The position numbers were made by a program, and so were the translations under genes. Shown here one piece after another: positions 17,577 to 27,901 of a stretch of 64,000 nucleotides of DNA. The notes under the pieces are model-generated. The model saw only the letters and a program-made list of their open reading frames with translations, did no database searches and was not told the DNA's origin. Origin of the DNA: Myxococcales bacterium (GTDB taxonomy: Bacteria > Myxococcota_A > Polyangia > Haliangiales > Haliangiaceae); assembly GCA_016707895.1 (NCBI GenBank), contig JADJGV010000007.1, positions 1 to 64,000 of the forward strand. The letters run 5' to 3'. The first letter of the stretch is position 1, and the number at the start of each line of letters is the position of its first letter.

Positions 17577-17592
17577 AGCAAGCGGGCAGCCA
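17577..17592 (-). promoter_or_regulatory. Candidate sigma-54 (-24/-12) promoter
   Basis: On the minus strand the sequence is TGGCTGCCCGCTTGCT. It has the GG and GC dinucleotides of the -24/-12 consensus (TGGCAC-N5-TTGC) at exact spacing. The expected start site, about 12 bases on, would leave a ~25-base leader before the DUF882 peptidase ATG at 17541. The first half matches only partly (TGGCTG). Confidence 0.45.
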
Positions 17593-17779
17593 GGCTAGGC
17601 GAGCCCCGGCGATGGATCAAGAAAGATGGCCACCTACTGTCATTTCCCAGGGATCTCGAACGGATGCGCGCGGTCCACGGCGCTTGCGGGGCCGCCATGG
17701 GCCGCCACGGGGGGCGCCGCGGGGGTGCCAGAACCGCCGGCGGTCGCCACGCGCGGCGGTGACGACCGTCACGGTCCCG

Positions 17780-18253
17780 TCACGCCGGCGGCAGCGGCGG
17801 CGCCGCCGGCAGGTTCACGCCGGGCAGCGGGATGTGCACCAGCTCCAGGCCGATCTGCCGGGCGACGTCGAAGCTGCGGGTGTCCCGGTAGAACTCGCCG
17901 TAGCAGATGCGCACCATCCCGGCGTTGGCGACCTGCTTGAAGCAGTTCCAGCACGGCGACGCGGTCACGTACAGGGTCGCGCCGGCGATCACCACGCCGT
18001 TCTTGGCGGCCTGGAGGATGGCGTTGGTCTCGGCGTGGATGGTCGCCACGCAGTGGTTGTCCTCCATCATGTGGCCGACGTCCGAGCAGTGGGGCATGCC
18101 CCGGATCGAGCCGTTGTAGCCGGTCGACAGGATGGTCCGGCTGCCGACGATCACCGCGCCCACGAACTTGCGCGGGCAGGTCGACCGGGTGGCCACCACC
18201 TGGGCGATGCTCATGAAGTACTCGTCCCACGACGCGCGCTGGGCTTGCGACAT
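17780..18253 (-). CDS. dCMP deaminase (ComEB-like)
   Basis: This 157-residue zinc enzyme probably deaminates dCMP to dUMP for thymidylate synthesis. The zinc and catalytic signature is complete: HAETN (His73, Glu75) and SPCWNC (Cys101, Cys104). CPRKFVGAVIV and a TGYNG segment near the N-terminus are typical of the dCMP/ComEB branch rather than cytidine or guanine deaminases. The length is normal for the family. The Pro-rich C-terminus (LPAAPPLPPA) is a lineage-specific tail. It is transcribed divergently from ileS across 91 bp, and the upstream region of both genes must lie there. Confidence 0.9.
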   Translation of the reverse strand: MSQAQRASWDEYFMSIAQVVATRSTCPRKFVGAVIVGSRTILSTGYNGSIRGMPHCSDVGHMMEDNHCVATIHAETNAILQAAKNGVVIAGATLYVTASPCWNCFKQVANAGMVRICYGEFYRDTRSFDVARQIGLELVHIPLPGVNLPAAPPLPPA

Positions 18254-18344
18254 GCCGGGACGCTACCCCGGCCGTCCGACGTTGGCGGATTCGCGGCGGC
18301 TGCCCCCTGCCCGACCCCGCCGCGGATGGTAGCGTCCGCCGGCC

Positions 18345-21203
18345 ATGTCCTCCGGAGCCGGTAAGTACAAGGACACCGTCACCCTCCCTGAGACCGCGTT
18401 CCCGATGCGCGGCGATCTGGCCAAGCGCGAGCCCGAGATCCTCGCGGCCTGGAAGGCCAGCGATCTGTACGGGCAGATCCAGACCGCGCGCGCCGCCGCG
18501 CCGGCGTTCGTGCTGCACGACGGGCCGCCGTACTCCAACGGCCACATCCACTACGGCCACATCCTCAACAAGATCCTCAAGGACCTGGTCGTCAAGCACA
18601 AGACGATGATGGGGATGCGCGCGCCGTACATCCCGGGCTGGGACACCCACGGCCTGCCGATCGAGCTGGCGGTCGAGCGCGAGCTCGGGCCCAAGCGCCG
18701 CGACATGACGCTGGCCCAGGTGCGCCAGGCCTGCCGCGACTACGCGCTCAAGTTCGTCGACATCCAGCGCACCGAGTTCCAGCGCCTCGGCGTGTTCGGC
18801 GACTGGGCCCACCCGTACCTGACGCTGTCGCCGGTCTACGAGCAGGCGATCGTCAAGGCGCTGGCCGCGTTCGCCCGCGGCGGCTACCTGTACCGCGGCA
18901 AGAAGCCGGTCTACTGGTGCCCGCGCGATCGCACCGCGCTGGCCGAGGCCGAGATCGACTACAAGGACAAGACCTCGCCGTCGGTCTACGTGCGGTTCCC
19001 GCTGCTCGACGTCGACGGCGCGCGGCTGGCCCCGGCGCTGGCCGGCAAGCGGGTCGCGCTGCCGATCTGGACCACGACGCCGTGGACCCTGCCGGCCAAC
19101 CTGGCGATCGTGCTCAAGCCCGACCTCGGCTACGTCGCGGTGCCCTCACCGCGCGACCCGGGCGAGGTGCTGGTGTGCGCCAAGGACCTGCTGGCGGCGT
19201 TCGCCAAGGCGATCGGCGCGCCCGAGCTGGAGGGCCAGGCGGTGGCGCTGACCGAGGACGCGCTGCGGACGCTCGAGGGCGCGCGCTACCTGCACCCGTT
19301 CGTCGACGCGCCGTCGCCCGACGGCCCCGAGTTCCGGCTGTGGTTCGCCGACTACGTCACCGTCGAGCAGGGCACCGGCCTGGTCCACACCGCGCCCGGC
19401 CACGGCGCCGACGACTACAAGACCGGCGTCGCCCACGGCCTGCCGCCCTACGCGCCGCTCGACGACGCCGGCCGCTACACCGCCGAGGCGCCGGGCTGGC
19501 TGCACGGCAAGACCACCGACGAGGCCAACCCGCTGGTGATCGAGCGGCTGGTCGCCGACGGCGCGCTGCTCAACCCGCCGACCGATCGCTACGCCCACAG
19601 CTACCCGCACTGCTGGCGCTGCAAGGGCCCGATCCTGTTCCGCGCCACCGCGCAGTGGTTCATCAAGATCGATCACGACGGCTTCCGCGAGCGCGCGCTG
19701 GCCGGCATCCGCGCCACCACCTGGATCCCCGAGTGGGGCGAGAACCGCATCCACGCGATGATCGCCAACCGCCCCGACTGGGTGCTGTCGCGGCAGCGGC
19801 TGTGGGGCACGCCGATCCCGGCGTTCCACTGCGGCGCGTGCGAGGCGCCGCACGCCGAGGCGGCGACGATGGATTACGTCGCGGCGATCTTCGGCCGCGA
19901 GGGCGCCGACGCGTGGTGGACCCGGCCGGCGGCCGAGCTGGTGCCCCCGGGCACCCGCTGCGGCGGCTGCGGCGCCGACGCCGCGCAGTTCGAGAAGGAG
20001 ATGAACATCGTCGACGTGTGGTTCGAGTCGGGCGTGTCGTGGCTGGCGATCGCCGACCAGGCCGCCGACCACGGATCGATCGACCTGTACCTCGAGGGCT
20101 CCGACCAGCACCGCGGCTGGTTCCACAGCTCGCTCCTGGCCGGCATCGGCGTCGCCGGCCGGCCGCCGTACAAGGCGGTGCTGACCCACGGCTTCGTCCT
20201 CGACGGCGCCACCGGCACGCCGTACTCGAAGAGCGAGATCGAGAAGGCCAAGCAGGAGGGCCGCAAGGTCAGCTACGTGCCGCCGGAGGACGTCATCAAG
20301 AAGGGCGGCGCCGAGCTGTTCCGGCTGTGGACCGGCTCGACGGACTTCCGCAACGACATCCCGTACTCGCAGCAGCAGCTCGACGGCCTGTCCGAGTGGT
20401 ACCGCAAGCTGCGCAACACCGCCCGCTTCCTGCTCGGCAACCTGGCCGACTTCGACCCCACCGCGCACACCCGGGCCAACACGACGCTCCTGGCGGTCGA
20501 CGCCTACGTGCTGGCCCAGGTCGACGACCTGGTGGCGCGCGTGAGGGACGCCTACGAGCGCTACGAGTTCCACGTCGCGCACCGCGCGATCGTCGAGTTC
20601 GTGACCGTGACCTTGTCGGCGCTCTACGGCGACGTCGTCAAGGATCGCACCTACTGCGACGCCAAGGACGCGCCGCGGCGGCGCGCCGCGCAGCTGGTGC
20701 AGTACGAGGCGCTGCGGGCGATCACGCTCTTGGTGGCGCCGGTCCTGTGCTTCACCGCCGAGGACATCTGGGCCCACCTGCCCAAGCGCGCCGGCGATCC
20801 GGCGTCGGTCCACGTCGCGGTCTACCCCGAGGGGCGCCGGCTCGACGACGGCGACCCGCAGGTCGCGGCGATGCAGGTGGTGCTGGCGTGGCGCGAGCGG
20901 GTCAACAAGGCGCTCGAGCCGTTCCGCGCCGCCAAGCACAAGTCGACCGACGCCAAGGTCACGCTGCACGCCAGCGGCGCCGACGGCCACACGCTGCACG
21001 ACTTCGACACCCGCCACCCCGGCCAGCTGGCCGACCTGCTGATCGTGTCGGCGGTGGCGGTGGTCAACGACGGCACCGATCAGATCGAGGTCGCCGAGCA
21101 CGGCGGCCACCGCTGCGAGCGCTGCTGGAAGTGGTTCGCGGCGCTGCCGGCCACCCCCGGCGACGTCTGCGATCGTTGCGCCACCGCCCTGCCCACGGCA
21201 TAA
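18345..21203 (+). CDS. ileS: Isoleucyl-tRNA synthetase
   Basis: This 952-residue class I aminoacyl-tRNA synthetase charges tRNA-Ile. The HIGH-type motif reads HYGH (residues 69-72). The editing domain lies roughly at residues 200-400 (GTGLVHTAPGHGADDY is the CP1 hallmark). The KMSKS loop is atypical, reading YSKSE at 627-631 within a GTPYSKSEIEKAKQEG segment. The C-terminus has an intact zinc finger (Cys924, Cys927, Cys942, Cys945), the bacterial type. The ATG at 18345 is the only start ahead of the conserved N-terminus. lspA starts 9 bp after the stop, a common bacterial pairing. Confidence 0.97.
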   Translation: MSSGAGKYKDTVTLPETAFPMRGDLAKREPEILAAWKASDLYGQIQTARAAAPAFVLHDGPPYSNGHIHYGHILNKILKDLVVKHKTMMGMRAPYIPGWDTHGLPIELAVERELGPKRRDMTLAQVRQACRDYALKFVDIQRTEFQRLGVFGDWAHPYLTLSPVYEQAIVKALAAFARGGYLYRGKKPVYWCPRDRTALAEAEIDYKDKTSPSVYVRFPLLDVDGARLAPALAGKRVALPIWTTTPWTLPANLAIVLKPDLGYVAVPSPRDPGEVLVCAKDLLAAFAKAIGAPELEGQAVALTEDALRTLEGARYLHPFVDAPSPDGPEFRLWFADYVTVEQGTGLVHTAPGHGADDYKTGVAHGLPPYAPLDDAGRYTAEAPGWLHGKTTDEANPLVIERLVADGALLNPPTDRYAHSYPHCWRCKGPILFRATAQWFIKIDHDGFRERALAGIRATTWIPEWGENRIHAMIANRPDWVLSRQRLWGTPIPAFHCGACEAPHAEAATMDYVAAIFGREGADAWWTRPAAELVPPGTRCGGCGADAAQFEKEMNIVDVWFESGVSWLAIADQAADHGSIDLYLEGSDQHRGWFHSSLLAGIGVAGRPPYKAVLTHGFVLDGATGTPYSKSEIEKAKQEGRKVSYVPPEDVIKKGGAELFRLWTGSTDFRNDIPYSQQQLDGLSEWYRKLRNTARFLLGNLADFDPTAHTRANTTLLAVDAYVLAQVDDLVARVRDAYERYEFHVAHRAIVEFVTVTLSALYGDVVKDRTYCDAKDAPRRRAAQLVQYEALRAITLLVAPVLCFTAEDIWAHLPKRAGDPASVHVAVYPEGRRLDDGDPQVAAMQVVLAWRERVNKALEPFRAAKHKSTDAKVTLHASGADGHTLHDFDTRHPGQLADLLIVSAVAVVNDGTDQIEVAEHGGHRCERCWKWFAALPATPGDVCDRCATALPTA

Positions 21204-21212
21204 GGACCGCTC

Positions 21213-21803
21213 ATGCAACGCCGCTGGAAGATCTTCCTCATCGTCGCGATGATCACGCTGGTCGCCGATCACGCGACCAAGTACTGGGCGCGCAACTCGC
21301 TGCCCACCCACCCGGCCGGCTGCGCGATCCCGGCCGACGTCGTCAGCCACAAGTGCGTCGGCGTGAAGGACACGGTGATCGACGGCTACTGGGACTGGCG
21401 GCTGTCGTTCAACCCCGGCTCGGCGTTCGGCCTGTTCGACAGCCAGACCGGGGCCCGGGTGTTCCTGTCGATCATCGGCATCCTCGCGGTGGTCGCGATG
21501 GTGTTCATGGTCAAGAAGGCGCGCAACGATCAGCGGCTCTTGGCGATCGCGCTGGGGCTGGTGGCCGGCGGCGCGGTCGGCAACCTGCTCGACCGCATGT
21601 ACTTCGGCGTCGTGACCGACTTCGTGCTGTGGCACTACCACGCCAAGGAGTGGCCGGTGTTCAACGTCGCCGACGTCGCGCTGGTGATCGGCGTCGGCAT
21701 GATGTTCTTCGACGTCGACGGCAAGAAGGGCAAGAAGCCCAAGAAGCGGGGGGCCGCCGACGCCCCGGCCGACGCGACCGCCAAGACCGACGCCGCGGGG
21801 TAG
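21213..21803 (+). CDS. lspA: Lipoprotein signal peptidase II
   Basis: LspA cleaves prolipoprotein signal peptides in the inner membrane after lipidation. The protein has 196 residues and four predicted membrane spans. The two catalytic aspartates are Asp136 (in GVVTDFV, after GNLLDR) and Asp154 (in FNVADVAL). The loop after the first span is longer than usual and holds two cysteines (Cys37, Cys48), and the C-terminus has a Lys-rich cytoplasmic tail. The gene follows ileS by 9 bp and is surely co-transcribed. The many lipoproteins encoded in this window are its substrates. Confidence 0.96.
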   Translation: MQRRWKIFLIVAMITLVADHATKYWARNSLPTHPAGCAIPADVVSHKCVGVKDTVIDGYWDWRLSFNPGSAFGLFDSQTGARVFLSIIGILAVVAMVFMVKKARNDQRLLAIALGLVAGGAVGNLLDRMYFGVVTDFVLWHYHAKEWPVFNVADVALVIGVGMMFFDVDGKKGKKPKKRGAADAPADATAKTDAAG

Positions 21804-21858
21804 TCGGCCGACGTGCGGCGGCGCAGGGCGGTCGACGCGGCCCGCGTGCCGGCCGCGC

Positions 21859-22953
21859 TCAGCGCGGCGTCAGCGCGGCGCGATCGGGCGCGCCACCGGC
21901 GCGGGCGGCGGCGGTGATCGCGGCGGTGTCGAGCGACGCCGGCGGCGCCGGCGTGAACGTGGTCGCGGTCGCCGCCAGGTGCTCCTTGGCGGTCGGCCCG
22001 CGCAGCTCGGCGCGCTCGACCACCAGCCGCGGGTAGTCGGTCAGCGCGTCGTCGTCGCTGACCGCGTAGTCGACCAGCTGGGTGCGCACCGCCACCACCG
22101 CGTCGACCAGCTTGATCGCGCCGTAGGTGCGGATCATCAGCCACGGCCCGGTCAGCCGCGGCTCCACCACCAGCGCGCCGGTCACGGTGACCGCGTCGGC
22201 GCCGGCCAGGTCGAGCCCGCGGGCGGCGCGGTTGCCGGCGAACACGACGTTGTCGAAGCCGACCTCCGCGAAGCGGCCGGGGCCGTTGACCGGCACCTTG
22301 AGCAGCGCGCCGCTCACGGTCGAGTCGACCACCCACAGGTCGCGCACCGTCGCGGTGGCGCCCTTGGCCCGCGCGCCCAGCTCGATCAGCGGATCGCCCT
22401 CGCGGCCGCGCGGATCGCCCGCGGCGGCGCCGATCACCGCCACCTGCGCCAGCTCGAGACGCTGGTAGGCGCGCAGCCGCAGCGCGGTGGCCGGGGCGCG
22501 GGCGCCGTCGAGCGTGACCCCGCGCAGCGCGACCGACCTGCCCTCGATCGCCACCGCCCCCGTGAACACCACCGGGCCACCGCCGTCGGGCTCGACCACG
22601 AAGCCGATCGATCCGTCGGCGTTGCCCGGGCGCAGCGTCAGGCCGTCGTAGCGCCCGGGAGCCAGCGTCACGCGCAGCTCGGTGGCGCCGGCCGCCTCGG
22701 CGCTGGCCAGCGCCTGGGCCAGGGGCAGTTGCAGATCCGCAGTCGAGGTGGCGTGGAAGGTGGTGGTGGTCATGGTGGGTCCTGGCGCGGTCGCGGCGTC
22801 GGGCGTGGGCGGCGTGGCGCCGGTGTCGGGGCCGGTGTCGGCGCCCGGCGTCGGTGAGCGCGCGACGCCGCCGCTGCCGTCCTTGCCGCACGCCGCGGCG
22901 GCCAGCACGATCATCGTCGCCACACGCGCGCGCCTCATCGTCGCCGGCAGCAT
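21859..22953 (-). CDS. Lipoprotein, possibly right-handed beta-helix
   Basis: I recognise no named family. The 364-residue product starts at the ATG at 22953 (GAGGG upstream); an internal ATG at 22938 is a close alternative. The lipobox is LAAAAC (Cys near residue 21), followed by a Pro/Thr/Asp linker. From about residue 75 the sequence alternates short hydrophobic strands with Gly/Asp turns (for example RVTLAPGRYDGLTLRPG and VALRGVTLDGARAPAT). This is the pattern of pectate-lyase-like right-handed beta-helices and resembles secreted polysaccharide-binding or lyase folds. No catalytic triplet is apparent. The gene is convergent with lspA. Confidence 0.7.
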   Translation of the reverse strand: MLPATMRRARVATMIVLAAAACGKDGSGGVARSPTPGADTGPDTGATPPTPDAATAPGPTMTTTTFHATSTADLQLPLAQALASAEAAGATELRVTLAPGRYDGLTLRPGNADGSIGFVVEPDGGGPVVFTGAVAIEGRSVALRGVTLDGARAPATALRLRAYQRLELAQVAVIGAAAGDPRGREGDPLIELGARAKGATATVRDLWVVDSTVSGALLKVPVNGPGRFAEVGFDNVVFAGNRAARGLDLAGADAVTVTGALVVEPRLTGPWLMIRTYGAIKLVDAVVAVRTQLVDYAVSDDDALTDYPRLVVERAELRGPTAKEHLAATATTFTPAPPASLDTAAITAAARAGGAPDRAALTPR

Positions 22954-22990
22954 GCCACGAAAGCCCTCGGCCGCTCGGCGCGCGCGCACG

Positions 22991-24787
22991 TCAATGGGCC
23001 ACGTTGGCGAAGCGCAGCAGGTCGAAGTTGCGCAGGAACTGGCCCAGCGTGTACGTGAAGATGCCGTCGTCCTTGCCGTCGGCGGGCCCGGTGCCGCGGA
23101 GGTCGGGCTCGTTGGTGGCGTGGGGGTTGTGCATCACCACCTTCGACTGCTCGGCGTCGATGTTGGCGAGCTGGCCGGCGACGGTGGCGGCGGTCACCGC
23201 CAGCGGCGCGCCGGTCTTGTCGGCGATCGCCACGTCGCGCACCTGGTACGCGTGCGAGGTGTAGTTCTGGCGGCGGCCGGGGCTCGAGTCGTCGCCGAGG
23301 TTGATCAGGATGCCCAGGTTCTCGCGCAGGTGCTTGAACGCCGCGGGCATGGTGTCGTCCCACAGGTGCGGGAACGCGTCGGGCGTCGACACCGGATCGG
23401 CGGCCTTGGCCACCTGCGCGCTGGTCGCGGTCCCGGCCAGGTTGTTGACCAGCGTCGCGCGCAGCGTCGCCAGCGTGGTCCGCAAGAGCGCGCGGTCGAT
23501 CGAGCGCAGCATCCGCAGGATCGCCTCGGCGGTGGTCTCGCCGAACAGCGCCTTGAGGCTGTCCATCGTGTCCATGCCGAACAGGATGCCGGTCACCTGA
23601 TCGATCAGGTCGCGGCCGCGGGTCACCGCGCCGGTGTCGCTCATGCGCGCGTGCATGAACGTCTGGGTGGTGCCGGTCGCGGTGTTGCCCTTCTGCGCCT
23701 GGTAGCGCAGCAGATCTTGCAGCGCCGCCAGGTTGCCGGCGACCACGTCGCTGCCCGGCGTGAACGTCATGCCGGTGGTGTTGGCGGTGGCGGCCGCGCC
23801 GTAGAACATCTGGTAGCAGTCCTCGACCGAACCGCCGCCGTCGATCACCGCGTAGCCGCTCTTCTTCTTGTCGCCAGCGGCGACGCCCTGGCCGTCGTTG
23901 CCGTACTTCTGGGTGAAGTCGGCGTAGGCCTTCTCCATCATCGGCGCCCACAACGCGGTCTCGTACAGATCGCGGCGGTGGATCTCGACGGTGCCGCCGT
24001 GGAGCTCGGCCCAGAACTGGGTGCGCTTGGCCTTGTCGGCGACGCGCATGCGCGCGCCGACCAGCGACACGTGGCCCTTCTTGCTCTTCTTGGTCAGGAG
24101 CGAGTTGCCGGTGTGGATCGTGACGTGCTTGTACGCGCTGGTCTTGGCGTCGAACCGCTGAAAGGTCACGCCGACGTCGCCGCTGGCCATGGTCATGACC
24201 GACGTGAGCTTGCCGGGGTCGTTCTGGGTCAGGCCCAGCAGGCACGACATGAAGTAGCAGTCGCCCAGGCCGCCCTGGCGGACGTCCTCGGCGTGGGGCG
24301 CGCCGTCGATGTACAGCTGGTCGGGCACCATCGCCGGCGACACGTTGGGGGTCGCCGTCGTGCCGCTGCGCTTGCTGACCTTGTGGCCGCTGCCGCGGGT
24401 GAACAGCTCGTCCTCGGTGGGCGTCGCGCCCGGCGCGACCTCGAGCTCGCTGCCGACGCCGGCGATGATCGACACCTTGTCGGCGTCCGCGACCTTGCCC
24501 TCCTTGTGCTCGCCGGGCGCGCCGGTCGGCTTGCCGTCGGGGCCGACCTGGGTCCCGAGCGCGAGGTCGACCTTGCGGTGCTTGCCGCCCTTGATGACCT
24601 TGGCGTCGCGGTCGTTGTGCTGCCCGCCGTCGGTCGCGCCCTCGCGATCGGGCTCGGCGTGGGCCTGGCCCGGCGCGTGGTCCTGATCGGCATCGTGGTC
24701 GTGGGCGGGCGCTGGCGCGTGCTCGGCCGCCGACGCGGAGTCGGTGGCGAAGGCCTCGGCGGCGACGCGGCTGTCTTCGTAGTCCAT
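22991..24787 (-). CDS. Calpain-like cysteine protease
   Basis: This 598-residue protein has an unusual N-terminal ~100 residues rich in His, Asp and Ala, with no signal peptide. A calpain-type (C2) papain-fold core follows. The nucleophile motif is QGGLGDCYFM (Cys177), the supporting LWAPMMEKAYADF matches the family's W-x-x-x-x-E-K-A-Y region, and the active-site His512 (SHAYQV) and Asn554 (MHNPH) follow in order. A ~230-residue insertion separates Cys from His. All three catalytic residues are present. The ATG at 24787 has GGAGG just upstream, and the gene lies 27 bp after the AAA ATPase gene, so they form an operon. A cargo or effector role for a contractile injection system is suggested by the partner but unproven. 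Confidence 0.8.
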   Translation of the reverse strand: MDYEDSRVAAEAFATDSASAAEHAPAPAHDHDADQDHAPGQAHAEPDREGATDGGQHNDRDAKVIKGGKHRKVDLALGTQVGPDGKPTGAPGEHKEGKVADADKVSIIAGVGSELEVAPGATPTEDELFTRGSGHKVSKRSGTTATPNVSPAMVPDQLYIDGAPHAEDVRQGGLGDCYFMSCLLGLTQNDPGKLTSVMTMASGDVGVTFQRFDAKTSAYKHVTIHTGNSLLTKKSKKGHVSLVGARMRVADKAKRTQFWAELHGGTVEIHRRDLYETALWAPMMEKAYADFTQKYGNDGQGVAAGDKKKSGYAVIDGGGSVEDCYQMFYGAAATANTTGMTFTPGSDVVAGNLAALQDLLRYQAQKGNTATGTTQTFMHARMSDTGAVTRGRDLIDQVTGILFGMDTMDSLKALFGETTAEAILRMLRSIDRALLRTTLATLRATLVNNLAGTATSAQVAKAADPVSTPDAFPHLWDDTMPAAFKHLRENLGILINLGDDSSPGRRQNYTSHAYQVRDVAIADKTGAPLAVTAATVAGQLANIDAEQSKVVMHNPHATNEPDLRGTGPADGKDDGIFTYTLGQFLRNFDLLRFANVAH

Positions 24788-24814
24788 GGAGGCCTCCGTG
24801 ACCTTATACGAAAC

Positions 24815-26833
<2,019 letters not shown>

Positions 26834-26913
26834 TATGCCACGGCGACCGCCGCGCGGACGTGCGCCGCGCCACGGCGGTCGACGCGGCCGGCCGGCGGGG
26901 GCATGATCACCCC

Positions 26914-27684
26914 ATGAAGATGATCGCGCTGACGGTGCTGACGCTGCTGGCGGTGCCGGCGGTCGGGTGCGCCGCGCCCGACGACGACTGGGTGGTGCGC
27001 CCGCCCGGCGGCGGCACCGGCAGCAACGGCCAGCAGGTCGACGCGGCGCGGCCCGACGCCGGCGACCTCGACGGCGGCACCGGCGATCTCACCGGCGTGG
27101 TGTGCGTGGTCGCCGATCTGCGCGCGCCCGACGCGTGCCCGGCGATCGCGACGGCGGCCGGCGTGCTGGTGCGCAGGCTGGGCGACGCCACCGGCGCCAC
27201 CTCGGACGCCAGCGGGCGCTTCACGCTGGCGGCGCCAGGCGCGGTGGTGATCCTCGACGTCGGCAGCGGCGCCGCGGCGCTGGCGCCGGCGCTGGTGCCG
27301 GTCGACAACGACGGCGCGGTGGTCCACGCCCCGGTGCCGACGCGGGCGGCGTGGGCCGCGACGGTCGCGGCCACTGGCGCGGTGGTGGCGCCGGGCAACG
27401 GCTCGATCGCGCTCTACGTCGACACCAGCGCCGGGACGCCGGCGGCCGGCGTGGCGCTCGACCTGCCGGCCGGCGGCGCGACCGGGCCGTTCTACGACCG
27501 CAGCGCCGGCGCGTGGACCGCGGGCGGCGGCACCGGCCCGGCCGGCGTGGCGCTGGTGATCGACCTGCCGCCCGGCAGCTACCAGCTCGAGGGCGGCGAC
27601 GGCGCCGGCCACCTCGTCTCGCTGGGCCCGGTGCCGGTCGCGGCCGACGCGCTCACGTTCGTGCGCGCGACGCTGACGCCTTGA
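26914..27684 (+). CDS. Lipoprotein of unknown function
   Basis: I recognise no specific family. The 256-residue product begins at the ATG at 26914. A signal peptide with lipobox AVGC (Cys about residue 19) is followed by a Gly/Asp-rich linker. Residues ~55-250 contain two beta-rich segments. The first (GVLVRRLGDATGATSDASGRFTLAAPG) resembles carboxypeptidase-regulatory/transthyretin-like folds, which are common in surface lipoproteins. The gene stands alone between the divergent ATPase and convergent pabB. The region up to pabB (27685-27901) shows no gene. Confidence 0.65.
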   Translation: MKMIALTVLTLLAVPAVGCAAPDDDWVVRPPGGGTGSNGQQVDAARPDAGDLDGGTGDLTGVVCVVADLRAPDACPAIATAAGVLVRRLGDATGATSDASGRFTLAAPGAVVILDVGSGAAALAPALVPVDNDGAVVHAPVPTRAAWAATVAATGAVVAPGNGSIALYVDTSAGTPAAGVALDLPAGGATGPFYDRSAGAWTAGGGTGPAGVALVIDLPPGSYQLEGGDGAGHLVSLGPVPVAADALTFVRATLTP

Positions 27685-27901
27685 GCGGACGCGGGGCCCC
27701 ACCCGAGACCTGAGCATCCATCAGTAGCGTGGACGTCGCGACGTCCGGCGCGAACGGCCTCCCGCCTCGCCGGTGCCGCCGGGCCTCACACCAGCGGGAT
27801 GCGCGCGGCGGCACGTCGCGCGCGGCCGGGCCGCGACGCCCAGCGCGCACGGCGTGCTCGGTCGAGGTCTTCGCGCGGCGCTGCCACCTTGATCGGCGTG
27901 C

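Noticed and set aside
18917..22036. A long open frame overlapping ileS and lspA in another frame
   Set aside because: It has Arg-rich composition typical of an off-frame reading of GC-rich genes; ileS and lspA carry all family motifs.
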